DNA of 64,000 bases from Paenibacillus woosongensis. GTDB taxonomy: Bacteria; Bacillota; Bacilli; Paenibacillales; Paenibacillaceae. Positions 1 through 7,440 of the stretch are shown one piece after another. Location of the stretch: NCBI RefSeq assembly GCF_030122845.1, contig NZ_CP126084.1, positions 3,720,001-3,784,000 on the forward strand, given 5' to 3'. The position numbers were made by a program, and so were the translations under genes. The notes beneath the pieces are model-generated. The model ran no database searches. It was not told where the DNA came from and saw only the letters and a program-made list of their open reading frames with translations. The first letter of the stretch is position 1. Each line of letters opens with the position of its first letter.

Positions 1-170
1 GCGGAGTGAAATTCTCCGTCCTCGGTAACCTCTACTTCTATATGTGCATTTTGCGTTGTATGAGAGATAGGTAGCAAAGTATATTCGCGATCTTTGTATC
101 TTTTTTCGACTTCGCCTACGCGATCCAGATTCGACTCATAAGTTTCATATAAATGCAATAACCAGCTCAT
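1..170 (-). CDS. cas8c: Cas8c (Csd1), type I-C large subunit, N-terminus only
   Basis: Partial gene running off the left edge. The reverse strand starts with ATG at 170 and reads [14 protein letters not shown], followed by a [12 protein letters not shown] segment, typical of the N-terminus of Cas8c/Csd1, the large subunit of the type I-C Cascade complex that recognises the PAM and recruits Cas3. Its ATG overlaps the cas5 stop as ATGA (167-170), so the two genes are translationally coupled. Only about 56 codons are visible; the remaining cas genes (cas7, cas4, cas1, cas2) and the array would lie beyond the window. Identification rests on the short N-terminal resemblance plus the position after cas5, which fits type I-C order. 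Confidence 0.85.
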   Translation of the reverse strand, partial: MSWLLHLYETYESNLDRVGEVEKRYKDREYTLLPISHTTQNAHIEVEVTEDGEFHS

Positions 171-886
171 CCATTTCCCTCCTCTCCAATTTGTGCTAAT
201 AGTTTGTCAACGAACTCAACATTAGATGAATTGAAGGTCTTGGGCTGCATATCGGAAACTTGGCGAACCTGCGTGCATTGTTCTGGCCGAATAAATTGGA
301 TAATGCCCTTTCTCATTACCGGATTCCATAGCCGGAGTTCCATCTGATTTCTGCCTGTCTCATCCGGGTAATTGATGCCGTGGACCATATGCCCGAAATG
401 TAGTTCTTCTACCTCATCATAAAATCCCTTGCCTTCACCAAACACACAAGGTTCAACATACCCCTGACATTCCCGCGTCCCAAGGAAAATGTCTCTGCGC
501 CCCCCAGCCTTAACCGCTCTTCTCAACATATTGTGATGCTTATGCTCGTTGCGATCATCAGCCAAATCTGGACGGTTCATGTTAAATTCAAAATGTGCTC
601 TGACTTGATACCTCGGCTCCTTCAAGTACGTGTAATTCGCTAATGTATTCCCCCCGCTATAATCCATGGGACGAATGCCTTTGGATTCCATACGTATAGG
701 ATTCATAACACGAACCTCGTCAATGATCATAATCAACGTCGGCTTCCAATAGACGCTTTCAAGTATTCCCTTCATTGCCTGATAGGTCGGAATCTGATAG
801 CTCAGCTTCTCTCCTCCCAATTTCGTCAACGGATCAGTAAACAGTGCATAGTCACCGTATACCTCGAATTCGATCGAGTTTCGCAT
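167..886 (-). CDS. cas5c: Cas5c (Cas5d), type I-C pre-crRNA endonuclease and Cascade subunit
   Basis: In type I-C systems Cas5c replaces Cas6: it cuts the repeat at the base of its hairpin, leaves an 11-nt 5' handle and stays bound to it. The protein begins [19 protein letters not shown], the RAMP-type N-terminus of Cas5d, and contains the expected H/K-rich central part (residues near 110-125, [16 protein letters not shown]). I start at ATG 886, not the in-frame GTG at 895, because AGGAGG lies 8 nt upstream of the ATG. The stop overlaps cas8c by 4 bases. It is separated from cas3 by about 210 bp holding its own promoter (928-956), a bidirectional terminator and a crRNA-like RNA gene that appears to target this promoter. 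Confidence 0.92.
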   Translation of the reverse strand: MRNSIEFEVYGDYALFTDPLTKLGGEKLSYQIPTYQAMKGILESVYWKPTLIMIIDEVRVMNPIRMESKGIRPMDYSGGNTLANYTYLKEPRYQVRAHFEFNMNRPDLADDRNEHKHHNMLRRAVKAGGRRDIFLGTRECQGYVEPCVFGEGKGFYDEVEELHFGHMVHGINYPDETGRNQMELRLWNPVMRKGIIQFIRPEQCTQVRQVSDMQPKTFNSSNVEFVDKLLAQIGEEGNG

Positions 887-927
887 AGAGCTCACCTCCT
901 TCCTTATTTTGGTGCTTTGGCAAATCT

Positions 928-956
928 ATAGTATCCCATAATCTAGGTTTTGTAAA
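928..956 (-). promoter_or_regulatory. Predicted promoter of the cas5c-cas8c operon
   Basis: On the minus strand TTTACA (956-951) and TACTAT (933-928) are separated by exactly 17 bp. The predicted start lies near 921, about 35 nt before the cas5 ATG. The -35 hexamer lies inside the sequence matched by the pseudo-spacer of the crRNA-like RNA (protospacer 974-960, extended footprint to about 950). Predicted by eye from hexamers and spacing. Confidence 0.6.
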
Positions 957-959
957 TAT

Positions 960-977
960 CATAATACATTATATGAA
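960..977 (-). promoter_or_regulatory. Candidate Cascade target: TTC PAM plus 15-nt protospacer in the cas5 promoter
   Basis: Minus-strand sequence TTC (977-975) is followed by ATATAATGTATTATG (974-960). This matches the first 15 nt of the pseudo-spacer at 1053-1067 in 14 of 15 positions. The only mismatch is position 6, a position not base-paired by type I Cascade guides. TTC is the established type I-C PAM. Beyond position 15 the match stops, which would favour binding without cleavage. The site abuts and overlaps the -35 region of the cas5 promoter. Confidence 0.65.
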
Positions 978-1000
978 CATCAATATATCACTTTTGACTA

Positions 1001-1009
1001 TGTTATAAT
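1001..1009 (+). promoter_or_regulatory. Extended -10 promoter of the crRNA-like RNA
   Basis: Plus-strand TGTTATAAT is a perfect extended -10 element (TGN-TATAAT). No good -35 lies 17 bp upstream, as is common for extended -10 promoters. Transcription would begin about 7 nt downstream, at 1015-1017, exactly where the repeat-like GTCGC begins. Confidence 0.55.
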
Positions 1010-1014
1010 AATTT

Positions 1015-1098
1015 GTCGCTATATATAGGGTGTAAATAGCGTGGATTGAAAAATATATTGTATTATGTGAAAACCTATCTAAATTAAGATAGGTTTTT
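1015..1098 (+). ncRNA. crRNA-like small RNA (CreR-type candidate) targeting the cas5 promoter
   Basis: The sequence starts GTCGC and ends its repeat-like part with GCGTGGATTGAAA, the two conserved ends of type I-C repeats. CGCTAT (1017-1022) pairs with ATAGCG (1036-1041), so the fold is kept although the arm sequence differs from usual repeats. The 11 nt after the stem (1042-1052, TGGATTGAAAA) match the handle left by Cas5c cleavage. The next 17 nt (1053-1069) act as pseudo-spacer, then a terminator hairpin follows (1070-1098). The whole unit, about 83 nt, is a one-repeat mini-CRISPR. The inner part is about 6 nt longer than a normal 32-nt repeat, so it is a diverged repeat. CRISPR-resembling RNAs that repress cas promoters (CreR) or guard toxins (CreA) are known for other systems. 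The role here is inferred. Confidence 0.75.
1070..1098. terminator. Bidirectional terminator between cas3 and the crRNA-like RNA
   Basis: An 11-bp perfect stem, AAAACCTATCT (1070-1080) with AGATAGGTTTT (1087-1097), has a 6-nt loop and T-runs on both strands. It ends the plus-strand small RNA and overlaps the cas3 stop (1097-1099), so it also ends cas3 mRNA. This separates cas3 transcription from cas5-cas8. Confidence 0.8.
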
Positions 1099-3535
1099 AA
1101 ATTATTTTCAAATCAAACCCACTATCGTTCTCAATATCCAATCCGAATTCCTCGTTATAAGCCCCTTCTCCTAAAACCAATACCTTCCCGTCCAGACAGC
1201 TCTCCAATCCCCTGCTGCTGGATAATTGCTTTAACTCATGATCAAACAAGTTAATCGTATATTGCTGCGCTCTCCGTAATAAGCAAGTTAAATCCGCAAT
1301 ACTTCTCTCGCCATTTAATTCTGCAATGATCTCCTTCCCTTCATCATGATAAGGAACGATAACAGAAGTAGTAAGATCACGAATAACCTGAAAATGCTCA
1401 GCTGCAGTTCTATAGCTATTGGCCAAAAATAAGGGCAGACGTTCGTTATACTTTCTGTAATAAGCTTCAGCGTATGTATTATCCGTCTTAGTCGCCATAA
1501 GCAGTTCCGTCATATTCTTGCGTAGTTGTGGGATAGGATAATCCAGATCATCCTCAAAATGGGTATAGAGCTGTTTAAAATACCTCCCCAGCGCTATATC
1601 CGATAAAATATTCCCGCCATGCTCTTGCTGATCCCGCTTGAGGTCAATAAGCATCTTCCTGGATATTTGTTTACCAAGTTTGATTTCCTTCAGATGCTTT
1701 AAATTTTCTTCTGCATGATCAATGACATATACCTGTCGTACTGCCTGTTCACCATGCCGGTTGCATCTTCCCGCTGCTTGGGCAATGGAATCAAGTCCTG
1801 CCAGTGAACGAATCACACATTCAAAGCTTACATCTACTCCCGCTTCTATTAACTGTGTGCTTATACATATAACCTTATTTCCATCTGCAAGATGTTCTCG
1901 CACTTTTCCCAAAATCTGATTGCGATGTGCAGCACACATAGATGTGCTCAGATGATATACGGGAATATCACTATGCTTCTCCTTCACTTGAAGGTATAAA
2001 TTCCTCACTACGCCCTTCGTATTCAAAATAACGAGAACACTCTGAACCTCTTGCAGCCGTTCACGAATAAAATCCGTGAGCTTCTCATTGTTAAATTCTT
2101 CACGCGAAGCTCGATCAATAATTTCAACCCGTTTGAATGCTTCAATCACCTGCGGTAAATTCTGAATCATCTCAGCATCGGGCTTAATCTCAAGCTTGTG
2201 CTCTACAAAGTCCAGAGCCGGCTGAGTGGCTGTGCATAGCACAATACTGGAGTGGCAGTAAGACACCAAGAAATTCAAAGCCTGATTAAATAAAGAAATA
2301 CAAGAAATAGGCACCTTTTGCACTTCATCAAAAATAATCACCGATTCACTAAGACGATGAAGCCGCCGGATATACCTGCTGCCTTTCGCGTAGAAGACAT
2401 TAAGAAATTGCACCAGCGTTGTAAAAATAATCGGAGAATCCCAGTTATCCTTGGCCAGCTTCAGCTTCTGCTTCGTATTCATGAGGCCATCCCATAGTTC
2501 ATCATCCTCATCCATATCATCAATCACGTTCGAATGATGCTCCAGGATGTGCATATCATCCTTCAGGAGCTTGCGGACTTCCTCCGCGTTTTGCTCGATG
2601 ATCGTTGTATATGGCACGACATAAATAATACGTTTCTTGTTATACAATTTGGCATGCTTGAGAGCATACCTGAGACTTGCCAAGGTTTTGCCGCCCCCGG
2701 TCGGAATGGATAAGGTGTATATACCAGATGGCTTGTCCGCAAACCGCTCACATTGCTCCGACATCTCTCTTCTTAACTGGTTAATTGGTGAGGAAGCATC
2801 GGTTTGTACAGCAAAAGAATGGAGCTTTGCCATAAGCCTGTCATAATAAGCTGCAAAAACTTCTTCTGTATTCAGTTCAGAATCCATCGTTACATTCTCT
2901 TCAAATAACCGAGTATTCGTCCGATCAGCATCGATAAGTACACTAAATACAAATTTGCTTAAAAACATCAGTTTATTCTCGTTACTCGCTGAAGAATTTT
3001 TCGATAGAAATTTCTCCAGTTCATCCGCGGCTTGATCCACATAATGATAAAATTCAGATTCCTTCATCACATGCTTAAAAAATAAATCAACTGTTTCATC
3101 GAACTTATCGAGCTCCTTGTCTCTTACGCGAGTCATATATTTAGACTCCAATTCTGGGCTCAAAAAATCCTGCAAATAAGAATGATGAGAAATGATCGCA
3201 TTTCCTACGACTTCCGCTAAAATTCCACGGTATCTATGTTCCTTCACGGCTTGGCTTGTATGAAAGAGCTGATATAAAAGCTTCCCACCTGCTGTCGAAT
3301 GATCGACACTACCTCTAGCCGGTGGGGAATCCGGATTGTCTATGGCTTGTAAAATATATTCCCTGAATTCAACCGTGTACTTCCCTAAATCGTGAAGCAT
3401 ACCAGCCAATCCGGTAATATGCTTAATTCCTATCTTCTCCCCATATGTTTCAGCTAAAGCCATTACCCCTAATAAATGCTCTTCAACTGTCTGATGCTGT
3501 CGATCCACTTCTCTAATATGGGCAATATAATTCAT
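1097..3535 (-). CDS. cas3: Cas3, type I-C HD nuclease-helicase
   Basis: Effector of type I CRISPR interference: recruited by Cascade, it nicks and degrades target DNA with its HD domain while translocating with a superfamily 2 helicase. Visible motifs are the HD site (MLHDLGKY near residue 48, then DHSTAGG), Walker A SIPTGGGKT near residue 278, DEVQ as the DEAD-box equivalent, an SAT-like CTATQP motif, and the helicase C-terminal AGRCNRHG. Length of 812 aa is normal for an HD-helicase fusion. I use ATG 3535 because GAGGTG lies 6 nt upstream; an in-frame GTG at 3544 is less well placed. It has its own terminator, so it is a transcription unit separate from cas5-cas8. Confidence 0.95.
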   Translation of the reverse strand: MNYIAHIREVDRQHQTVEEHLLGVMALAETYGEKIGIKHITGLAGMLHDLGKYTVEFREYILQAIDNPDSPPARGSVDHSTAGGKLLYQLFHTSQAVKEHRYRGILAEVVGNAIISHHSYLQDFLSPELESKYMTRVRDKELDKFDETVDLFFKHVMKESEFYHYVDQAADELEKFLSKNSSASNENKLMFLSKFVFSVLIDADRTNTRLFEENVTMDSELNTEEVFAAYYDRLMAKLHSFAVQTDASSPINQLRREMSEQCERFADKPSGIYTLSIPTGGGKTLASLRYALKHAKLYNKKRIIYVVPYTTIIEQNAEEVRKLLKDDMHILEHHSNVIDDMDEDDELWDGLMNTKQKLKLAKDNWDSPIIFTTLVQFLNVFYAKGSRYIRRLHRLSESVIIFDEVQKVPISCISLFNQALNFLVSYCHSSIVLCTATQPALDFVEHKLEIKPDAEMIQNLPQVIEAFKRVEIIDRASREEFNNEKLTDFIRERLQEVQSVLVILNTKGVVRNLYLQVKEKHSDIPVYHLSTSMCAAHRNQILGKVREHLADGNKVICISTQLIEAGVDVSFECVIRSLAGLDSIAQAAGRCNRHGEQAVRQVYVIDHAEENLKHLKEIKLGKQISRKMLIDLKRDQQEHGGNILSDIALGRYFKQLYTHFEDDLDYPIPQLRKNMTELLMATKTDNTYAEAYYRKYNERLPLFLANSYRTAAEHFQVIRDLTTSVIVPYHDEGKEIIAELNGERSIADLTCLLRRAQQYTINLFDHELKQLSSSRGLESCLDGKVLVLGEGAYNEEFGLDIENDSGFDLKII

Positions 3536-3598
3536 TTTCTCCACCTCATAATGATTCTGCTATGAGCGAATGCGATAACTGGTTCTAATATCCTATTA

Positions 3599-3628
3599 CT
3601 TATAGCTCCATTTACAAACATCATTCAA
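3599..3628 (-). promoter_or_regulatory. Possible cas3 promoter
   Basis: Minus strand TTGAAT (3628-3623) and TATAAG (3604-3599) with an 18-bp spacer lie about 65 bp upstream of the cas3 ATG. The match is moderate. The rest of 3536-3997 shows no supported gene; a hydrophobic reading frame around 3900-3990 has no start or ribosome binding site I can support. Confidence 0.4.
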
Positions 3629-3997
3629 CAGACTCGTATCCTTTTCCTTCCTTGTCATTTACAAATCTGGTTAATTTCAGCCAATAGGGATAGTAAACAT
3701 ATTCCAAATAAGTAAATAATATGGTATATTAATTACATACTTGATAAATATTGGTATAACTAAACACATAATCATGACTTTCTAAGGAATTTGAAAGGAG
3801 GGGATATCGCCGGGATTGCCTCCGTTGTTTGACATTGAATAAGGTATTTTCCTACTTAGAAGAAAGCGGGATAAGCAGAAGATCTACTATACTATGATCA
3901 TTCTCGGGAATCAGTTTTACTGCAGTAATTCTGGCGGGTTTACTGTGGTTCAGCTTGTTTCTCAACTACCTATTTCAATTTAAAAGGAGACATTCAC

Positions 3998-4387
3998 ATG
4001 TTCAAAAAAATCATTGCCGCTTCATTAGTAGCAGCCACCCTTATGATCCCTTCTTACGGAGTCTTTGCCGCGGATAGCAGCAGTTACGTCAGCACCACTA
4101 CTCTAAGCTCGCATGAAGTTTTAGCAGGATTAAGGCCTGTAAAATCATCCGGAAAAATTACAACGATGTCTGCAACATACGAAATCACAGGAGACGGTGT
4201 AAGACTGAGAAAAACTCCTTCGACATCCGGTACAGTACTCGGTTTGCTATACAAGGGCGATATGGTTAACGCCCAGCATGGCGGTACCGATGTGGTTGCC
4301 GACGGATATGTCTGGAAGCAGGTTTATAGCTACAATCACGGAGAATGGGGATGGGTTGTCGTTGATTACCTGGAGGAAATAGGCTAA
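3998..4387 (+). CDS. Secreted SH3b-domain protein
   Basis: 129-residue protein with a clear signal peptide (MFKKIIAASLVAATLMIPSY, predicted cleavage after VFA near residue 24) and one bacterial SH3 domain at about residues 62-127 (YEITGDGVRLRKTPS through WGWVVVDYLEEIG). SH3b domains usually bind cell-wall peptides or act as targeting modules, so a wall-associated role is likely, but no catalytic domain is present. AAAGGAGA lies 9 nt before the ATG. It is monocistronic, followed directly by a terminator, and convergent with the amidase gene at 4479. The function beyond wall association is unknown. Confidence 0.85.
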   Translation: MFKKIIAASLVAATLMIPSYGVFAADSSSYVSTTTLSSHEVLAGLRPVKSSGKITTMSATYEITGDGVRLRKTPSTSGTVLGLLYKGDMVNAQHGGTDVVADGYVWKQVYSYNHGEWGWVVVDYLEEIG

Positions 4388-4406
4388 TCACAACCTCCTA
4401 TATAGA

Positions 4407-4450
4407 AACCCCCTCGCCATGGGAGACTTCCACGGTGAGGGGGTTATTTA
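4407..4450 (+). terminator. Rho-independent terminator of the SH3b gene
   Basis: AACCCCCTCGCC (4407-4418) pairs with GGTGAGGGGGTT (4434-4445), followed by ATTTA. It sits between two convergent genes and may work for both. Confidence 0.75.
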
Positions 4451-4478
4451 AGTTTAAGCACCTATTCATCTTCGCTCA

Positions 4479-5936
4479 CTAGTTGATTCCGAAATATTCC
4501 TTAATCCCATCCACAATACCTTGGGCTACCCTGTTCTGAAAGTCTTCTGTGAAAAGCAGCGCTTCCTCTTCTGCATTAGACAAAAAGCCTACCTCCAGCA
4601 AGATAGCTGGCATGTTGCTCTTTCTTAACACCTCATAGTTATTGTATTTGACTTTACGATCCTTAAGCCGGGTCGCTTGAATCAGGTGCTTATGCATCAC
4701 ATCGGCCAAGGGTTTGCTGGCTTCGCTGTAATAATAGGTTTCCGTACCGCTTGCCGTAGGTACATTCAGCACCGAATTGGCGTGAATAGAGATAAACGCA
4801 TCCGCGTTAAGATCGTTTGCGAGTTTGGCGCGATCGGGTCTTGTGACGTAGGTATCATCATGCCTGGTAAGCACGACATCGATCAACGGCTCCTGCCCAA
4901 GCAGCGCTTCTACTTTTAAAGCCATCGTCAAGTTGAAATCCTTCTCTACTCTGCCAGACACTCCGGTAGTACCATTATCGTGAGCTCCGTGTCCCGCATC
5001 TATCACGACTAATCTATTCCCGGTAACCGGTACCGTCGTCGTTGTTGTCGGCGGTGTAGATAGGTCTGAAATGGTGTCAGAAGACGTCGCTGGTGCGGTT
5101 GGCGAAGTTGGATCGAATAAATCCAGTACAATTCCTTCCGAATTCCCCGCAGCATTGGAAAGCTGATAACTTGCCTTGGAGTTCAAATCCAGGACAACGC
5201 GAATGGTCGAAGGATCCGATTTGAACAAGGAATAACGGATTTTGCTTACAAAAGATGGTTCTTCCTCAATATTAATCTGGTAGCTCCCCGCTCCCGCCAT
5301 ATTTTGCAAAGCAAAAGCATCCGCTAAAGCAGCCCCCGGCAAATCAAGAACGATCCGCTCCGGCCCGCTCATAGTGAAAATTTCCGGCTGCACGCTTTGA
5401 TCCATGTTTATCGTCAGCCGATTGTCCGCGAATTGGATATTTTCTATTAACCCCTTATTAGTAGAGGTTGTATCGAGCGAATCAAGTGTGCTCTCTAAAG
5501 CGTCCGAGGATAAATACACCGATTTGGTGCGGTTATCCCAGTTGACCTCCAGACCGAATTCTTCCCCGATAAACCGCAAAGGCACAAAGGAGGTCCCCCC
5601 TTTCAACAAGGGTGGTGACGTAAGCGAAACGACCCGATCATCGACATAGGCACTGGATTTATTCATCGCCATCGCAACCGTTTTGGAGTTGTTTTGAATG
5701 TTCACCGTTTGATCCGTCTTATTCCAATTTACAACGTAGCCCAGCTCCTCCACCACGCGGATCGGAACCATCACTTTGCTGTTGACGATTTCAACTTGAG
5801 ACAAATTAGTAGCGCTGAGCTGTACCCCATTCAAATATATCGAAGCGGTATTGGCAAATACCGGCGAATTAAAACTAAGCAGGAACAAGCTAACTGCAAA
5901 CAAAACGATGACTCCAAACCTTTTCAATCTATCCAC
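4479..5936 (-). CDS. N-acetylmuramoyl-L-alanine amidase with copper-amine-oxidase-like N-domain and AMIN domain
   Basis: Cell-wall hydrolase. After the signal peptide (FGVIVLFAVSLFLLSF, cleavage after VFA) come a copper amine oxidase N-terminal-like domain with two repeats (VMVPIRVVEELGY and TSFVPLRFIGEEFG), an AMIN domain (about residues 165-270), a Thr/Pro-rich linker, and an Amidase_3 zinc catalytic domain with VVIDAGHGAHD, SIHAN and the ILLEVGFLSN glutamate. It cleaves the bond between MurNAc and the stem peptide, outside the membrane. The longest frame starts at 6017, but I choose GTG 5936: AAAAGG precedes it at 4 nt and it puts the signal peptide at the N-terminus, giving about 485 aa. 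Similar to AmiC/CwlD-family enzymes. Confidence 0.85.
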   Translation of the reverse strand: MDRLKRFGVIVLFAVSLFLLSFNSPVFANTASIYLNGVQLSATNLSQVEIVNSKVMVPIRVVEELGYVVNWNKTDQTVNIQNNSKTVAMAMNKSSAYVDDRVVSLTSPPLLKGGTSFVPLRFIGEEFGLEVNWDNRTKSVYLSSDALESTLDSLDTTSTNKGLIENIQFADNRLTINMDQSVQPEIFTMSGPERIVLDLPGAALADAFALQNMAGAGSYQINIEEEPSFVSKIRYSLFKSDPSTIRVVLDLNSKASYQLSNAAGNSEGIVLDLFDPTSPTAPATSSDTISDLSTPPTTTTTVPVTGNRLVVIDAGHGAHDNGTTGVSGRVEKDFNLTMALKVEALLGQEPLIDVVLTRHDDTYVTRPDRAKLANDLNADAFISIHANSVLNVPTASGTETYYYSEASKPLADVMHKHLIQATRLKDRKVKYNNYEVLRKSNMPAILLEVGFLSNAEEEALLFTEDFQNRVAQGIVDGIKEYFGIN

Positions 5937-6084
5937 GCATCCTTTTAATAATATATAGAGGCAACTAAATATATCCCAAATTCCAACATCACCCATTTTA
6001 ACGCTAAAACACACCAAAAGTTGCTATTTTTCTATAATATTTTTGAATAAGAATCTACAATTCTATCGAAAGTCCTAAGACAAG

Positions 6085-6169
6085 CGCAAAAAAACCACTT
6101 CAACTGAACTACACCCCCAATATGTTAGATGGTGTCTAACATTAGGGGTGCAGTTCAAACCGAAGTGGT
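6085..6169 (-). repeat. Long palindrome acting as terminator; resembles paired IS3/IS150-type inverted repeats
   Basis: Arms ACCACTTC (6094-6101) and GAAGTGGT (6162-6169) flank inner arms TGAACTACACCCCC (6104-6117) and AGGGGTGCAGTTCA (6144-6157), with GTTAGA/TCTAAC further in. On the minus strand it ends in a run of eight T's, so it serves as terminator of the metallophosphoesterase gene. TGAACTGCACCCC...GTTAGACA resembles terminal inverted repeats of IS3-family (IS150 group) elements, so this may be a MITE-like relic with no transposase between the ends. The IS resemblance is from memory, not a search. Confidence 0.55.
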
Positions 6170-6181
6170 CTTTAGATTTTT

Positions 6182-7057
6182 CTAGTAGTTGATTTGAAAT
6201 TGCGCCGACTCCACCCAGCTGCCCGATGCAAAATCCCGGCCTCTGACCAGAACCTTGTCTGCATAGATTTCAACGTAAAAGCCTTGGCTCCCGGTAAGAT
6301 GAACATCCTCGTCTGTCCATAAATAGGCTACGGAAGCCGCGTTGAACATCGTCGCCGTTTCTCCCTTGCCATCGAACATCGTATGCTCGGCCTCTAATTG
6401 CCAATGGGTATGCCCGGTAAACATGATCGCTTGCGGATGCTTGCTCAGCACCTGCTTCAGCTCCTTATCCTGCTCCACGCCGTACCAGTTCTGAGCTTGG
6501 AGAGAACCCGCCACCGTATCCATCAGCGGTTGATGCAAAAATACGAAAACCGGTTTATCGGCGGAAGCCTTCTCTCCAAGCTTCTGATCCAGCCATTCCA
6601 GCTGCTGCTTCGTCAAATGGCAGAATCTCTCCAGTCCCTGTTCCGTACCGAGAAAAATGAAGTGATACCCGTCGATCCAATGGTCGTGATAAACTCCCTG
6701 CATACCAGTCTGGGCGGTATAGTTCCCCAATCTTGAGCTCCAATTTCCAAAGGCGACATCATGATTGCCCAAGGTAAAAAGAATAGGCGGAAGACCTTCC
6801 CGGTTAGCCTCGATAATACGCTTCAATTCCCCGTACTCCTCGATAAAGCCGTGATCCGTAATATCGCCTACATGCATAATTCCACTGCTCCCGGCCGCAT
6901 TGGCAATAATGTCCTTTAGGGCTCTGTCGAAATTCTGGTTATATTCATGATCGGCATTCCCGGTCACATGGGTATCCGTAATGACCTGGAAGGCAGCCAG
7001 CGGCTGTTCATTGGCCTGGGCATGCTCGATGAGATCGGTATGATCGTGATGTCTCAT
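6182..7057 (-). CDS. Calcineurin-like metallophosphoesterase
   Basis: About 291 aa with the full two-metal phosphoesterase motif set: DTHVTGNADH near residue 25 (D-x-H), GDITDHG, GNHDVAFG, a lone H in FVFLHQP, and C-terminal GHTHWQLE. The enzyme hydrolyses phosphomono- or diesters; the substrate cannot be told from sequence. No signal peptide is seen. The longest frame begins at 7159, inside the SMR gene, but ATG 7057 has a good AGGGAG/GGAG site 9-13 nt upstream and fits the family N-terminus. It is last in the ABC importer run at 11412-6182, which also carries a HAD phosphatase, suggesting processing of an imported phosphorylated compound. Confidence 0.85.
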   Translation of the reverse strand: MRHHDHTDLIEHAQANEQPLAAFQVITDTHVTGNADHEYNQNFDRALKDIIANAAGSSGIMHVGDITDHGFIEEYGELKRIIEANREGLPPILFTLGNHDVAFGNWSSRLGNYTAQTGMQGVYHDHWIDGYHFIFLGTEQGLERFCHLTKQQLEWLDQKLGEKASADKPVFVFLHQPLMDTVAGSLQAQNWYGVEQDKELKQVLSKHPQAIMFTGHTHWQLEAEHTMFDGKGETATMFNAASVAYLWTDEDVHLTGSQGFYVEIYADKVLVRGRDFASGSWVESAQFQINY

Positions 7058-7098
7058 GGAAATCTCCACTCCCTTTCTTTTACCATTTACAAAGATGA

Positions 7099-7440
7099 TT
7101 AATGGGCTTTCGAGCTCATATTCAATCCAATTACGCCAATGACGATGATCACCATCCACATAATCGAGGACAGGGGAAGCCGTTCACCGAACAGCCGCAC
7201 GCCCGCCAGCGTAATCAAGACAATGCCGATACCTGACCAGGTAGCATAAGCGATGCTCATGTCCATATAACGCAGGGCATAGTTAAGGAACGTAAAAGCA
7301 GCACCATAGGACGCGAACATCGTTACGGAGGGCCATAATCGCGTGAAGCCCTCGGACATTTTCATGGATACCGTACCCGACAGCTCAAGCGCGATGGCCA
7401 GGGCGAGAAATAACCAGCCGATTCCATCCGCAGCCTTCAT
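7099..7440 (-). CDS. Small multidrug resistance (SMR) family transporter
   Basis: 113 aa with four predicted membrane helices, starting after the ATGA overlap with the upstream HAD gene (stop at 7437). The conserved SMR glutamate is in helix 1 (ALAIALELSGTVSMK), and the WSGIG and LFGERLP motifs of EmrE/EbrB-type proteins are present. SMR proteins export cationic drugs or guanidinium-like compounds by proton antiport and work as dimers; some pairs are heteromeric. Only one subunit is present here. Its place between two phosphohydrolase genes is odd and its substrate is unknown. Confidence 0.85.
   Translation of the reverse strand: MKAADGIGWLFLALAIALELSGTVSMKMSEGFTRLWPSVTMFASYGAAFTFLNYALRYMDMSIAYATWSGIGIVLITLAGVRLFGERLPLSSIMWMVIIVIGVIGLNMSSKAH

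Noticed and set aside
1..3600. A CRISPR array in the window
   Set aside because: Only one repeat-like unit (1015-1052) was found; no second copy at spacer distance. The true array must lie beyond the left edge.
3836..3997. Possible hydrophobic small peptide upstream of the SH3b gene (FTAVILAGLLWFSLFLNYLF in one frame)
   Set aside because: No start codon with a ribosome binding site in that frame and a TGA just before the segment; may be a decayed microprotein but cannot be supported.
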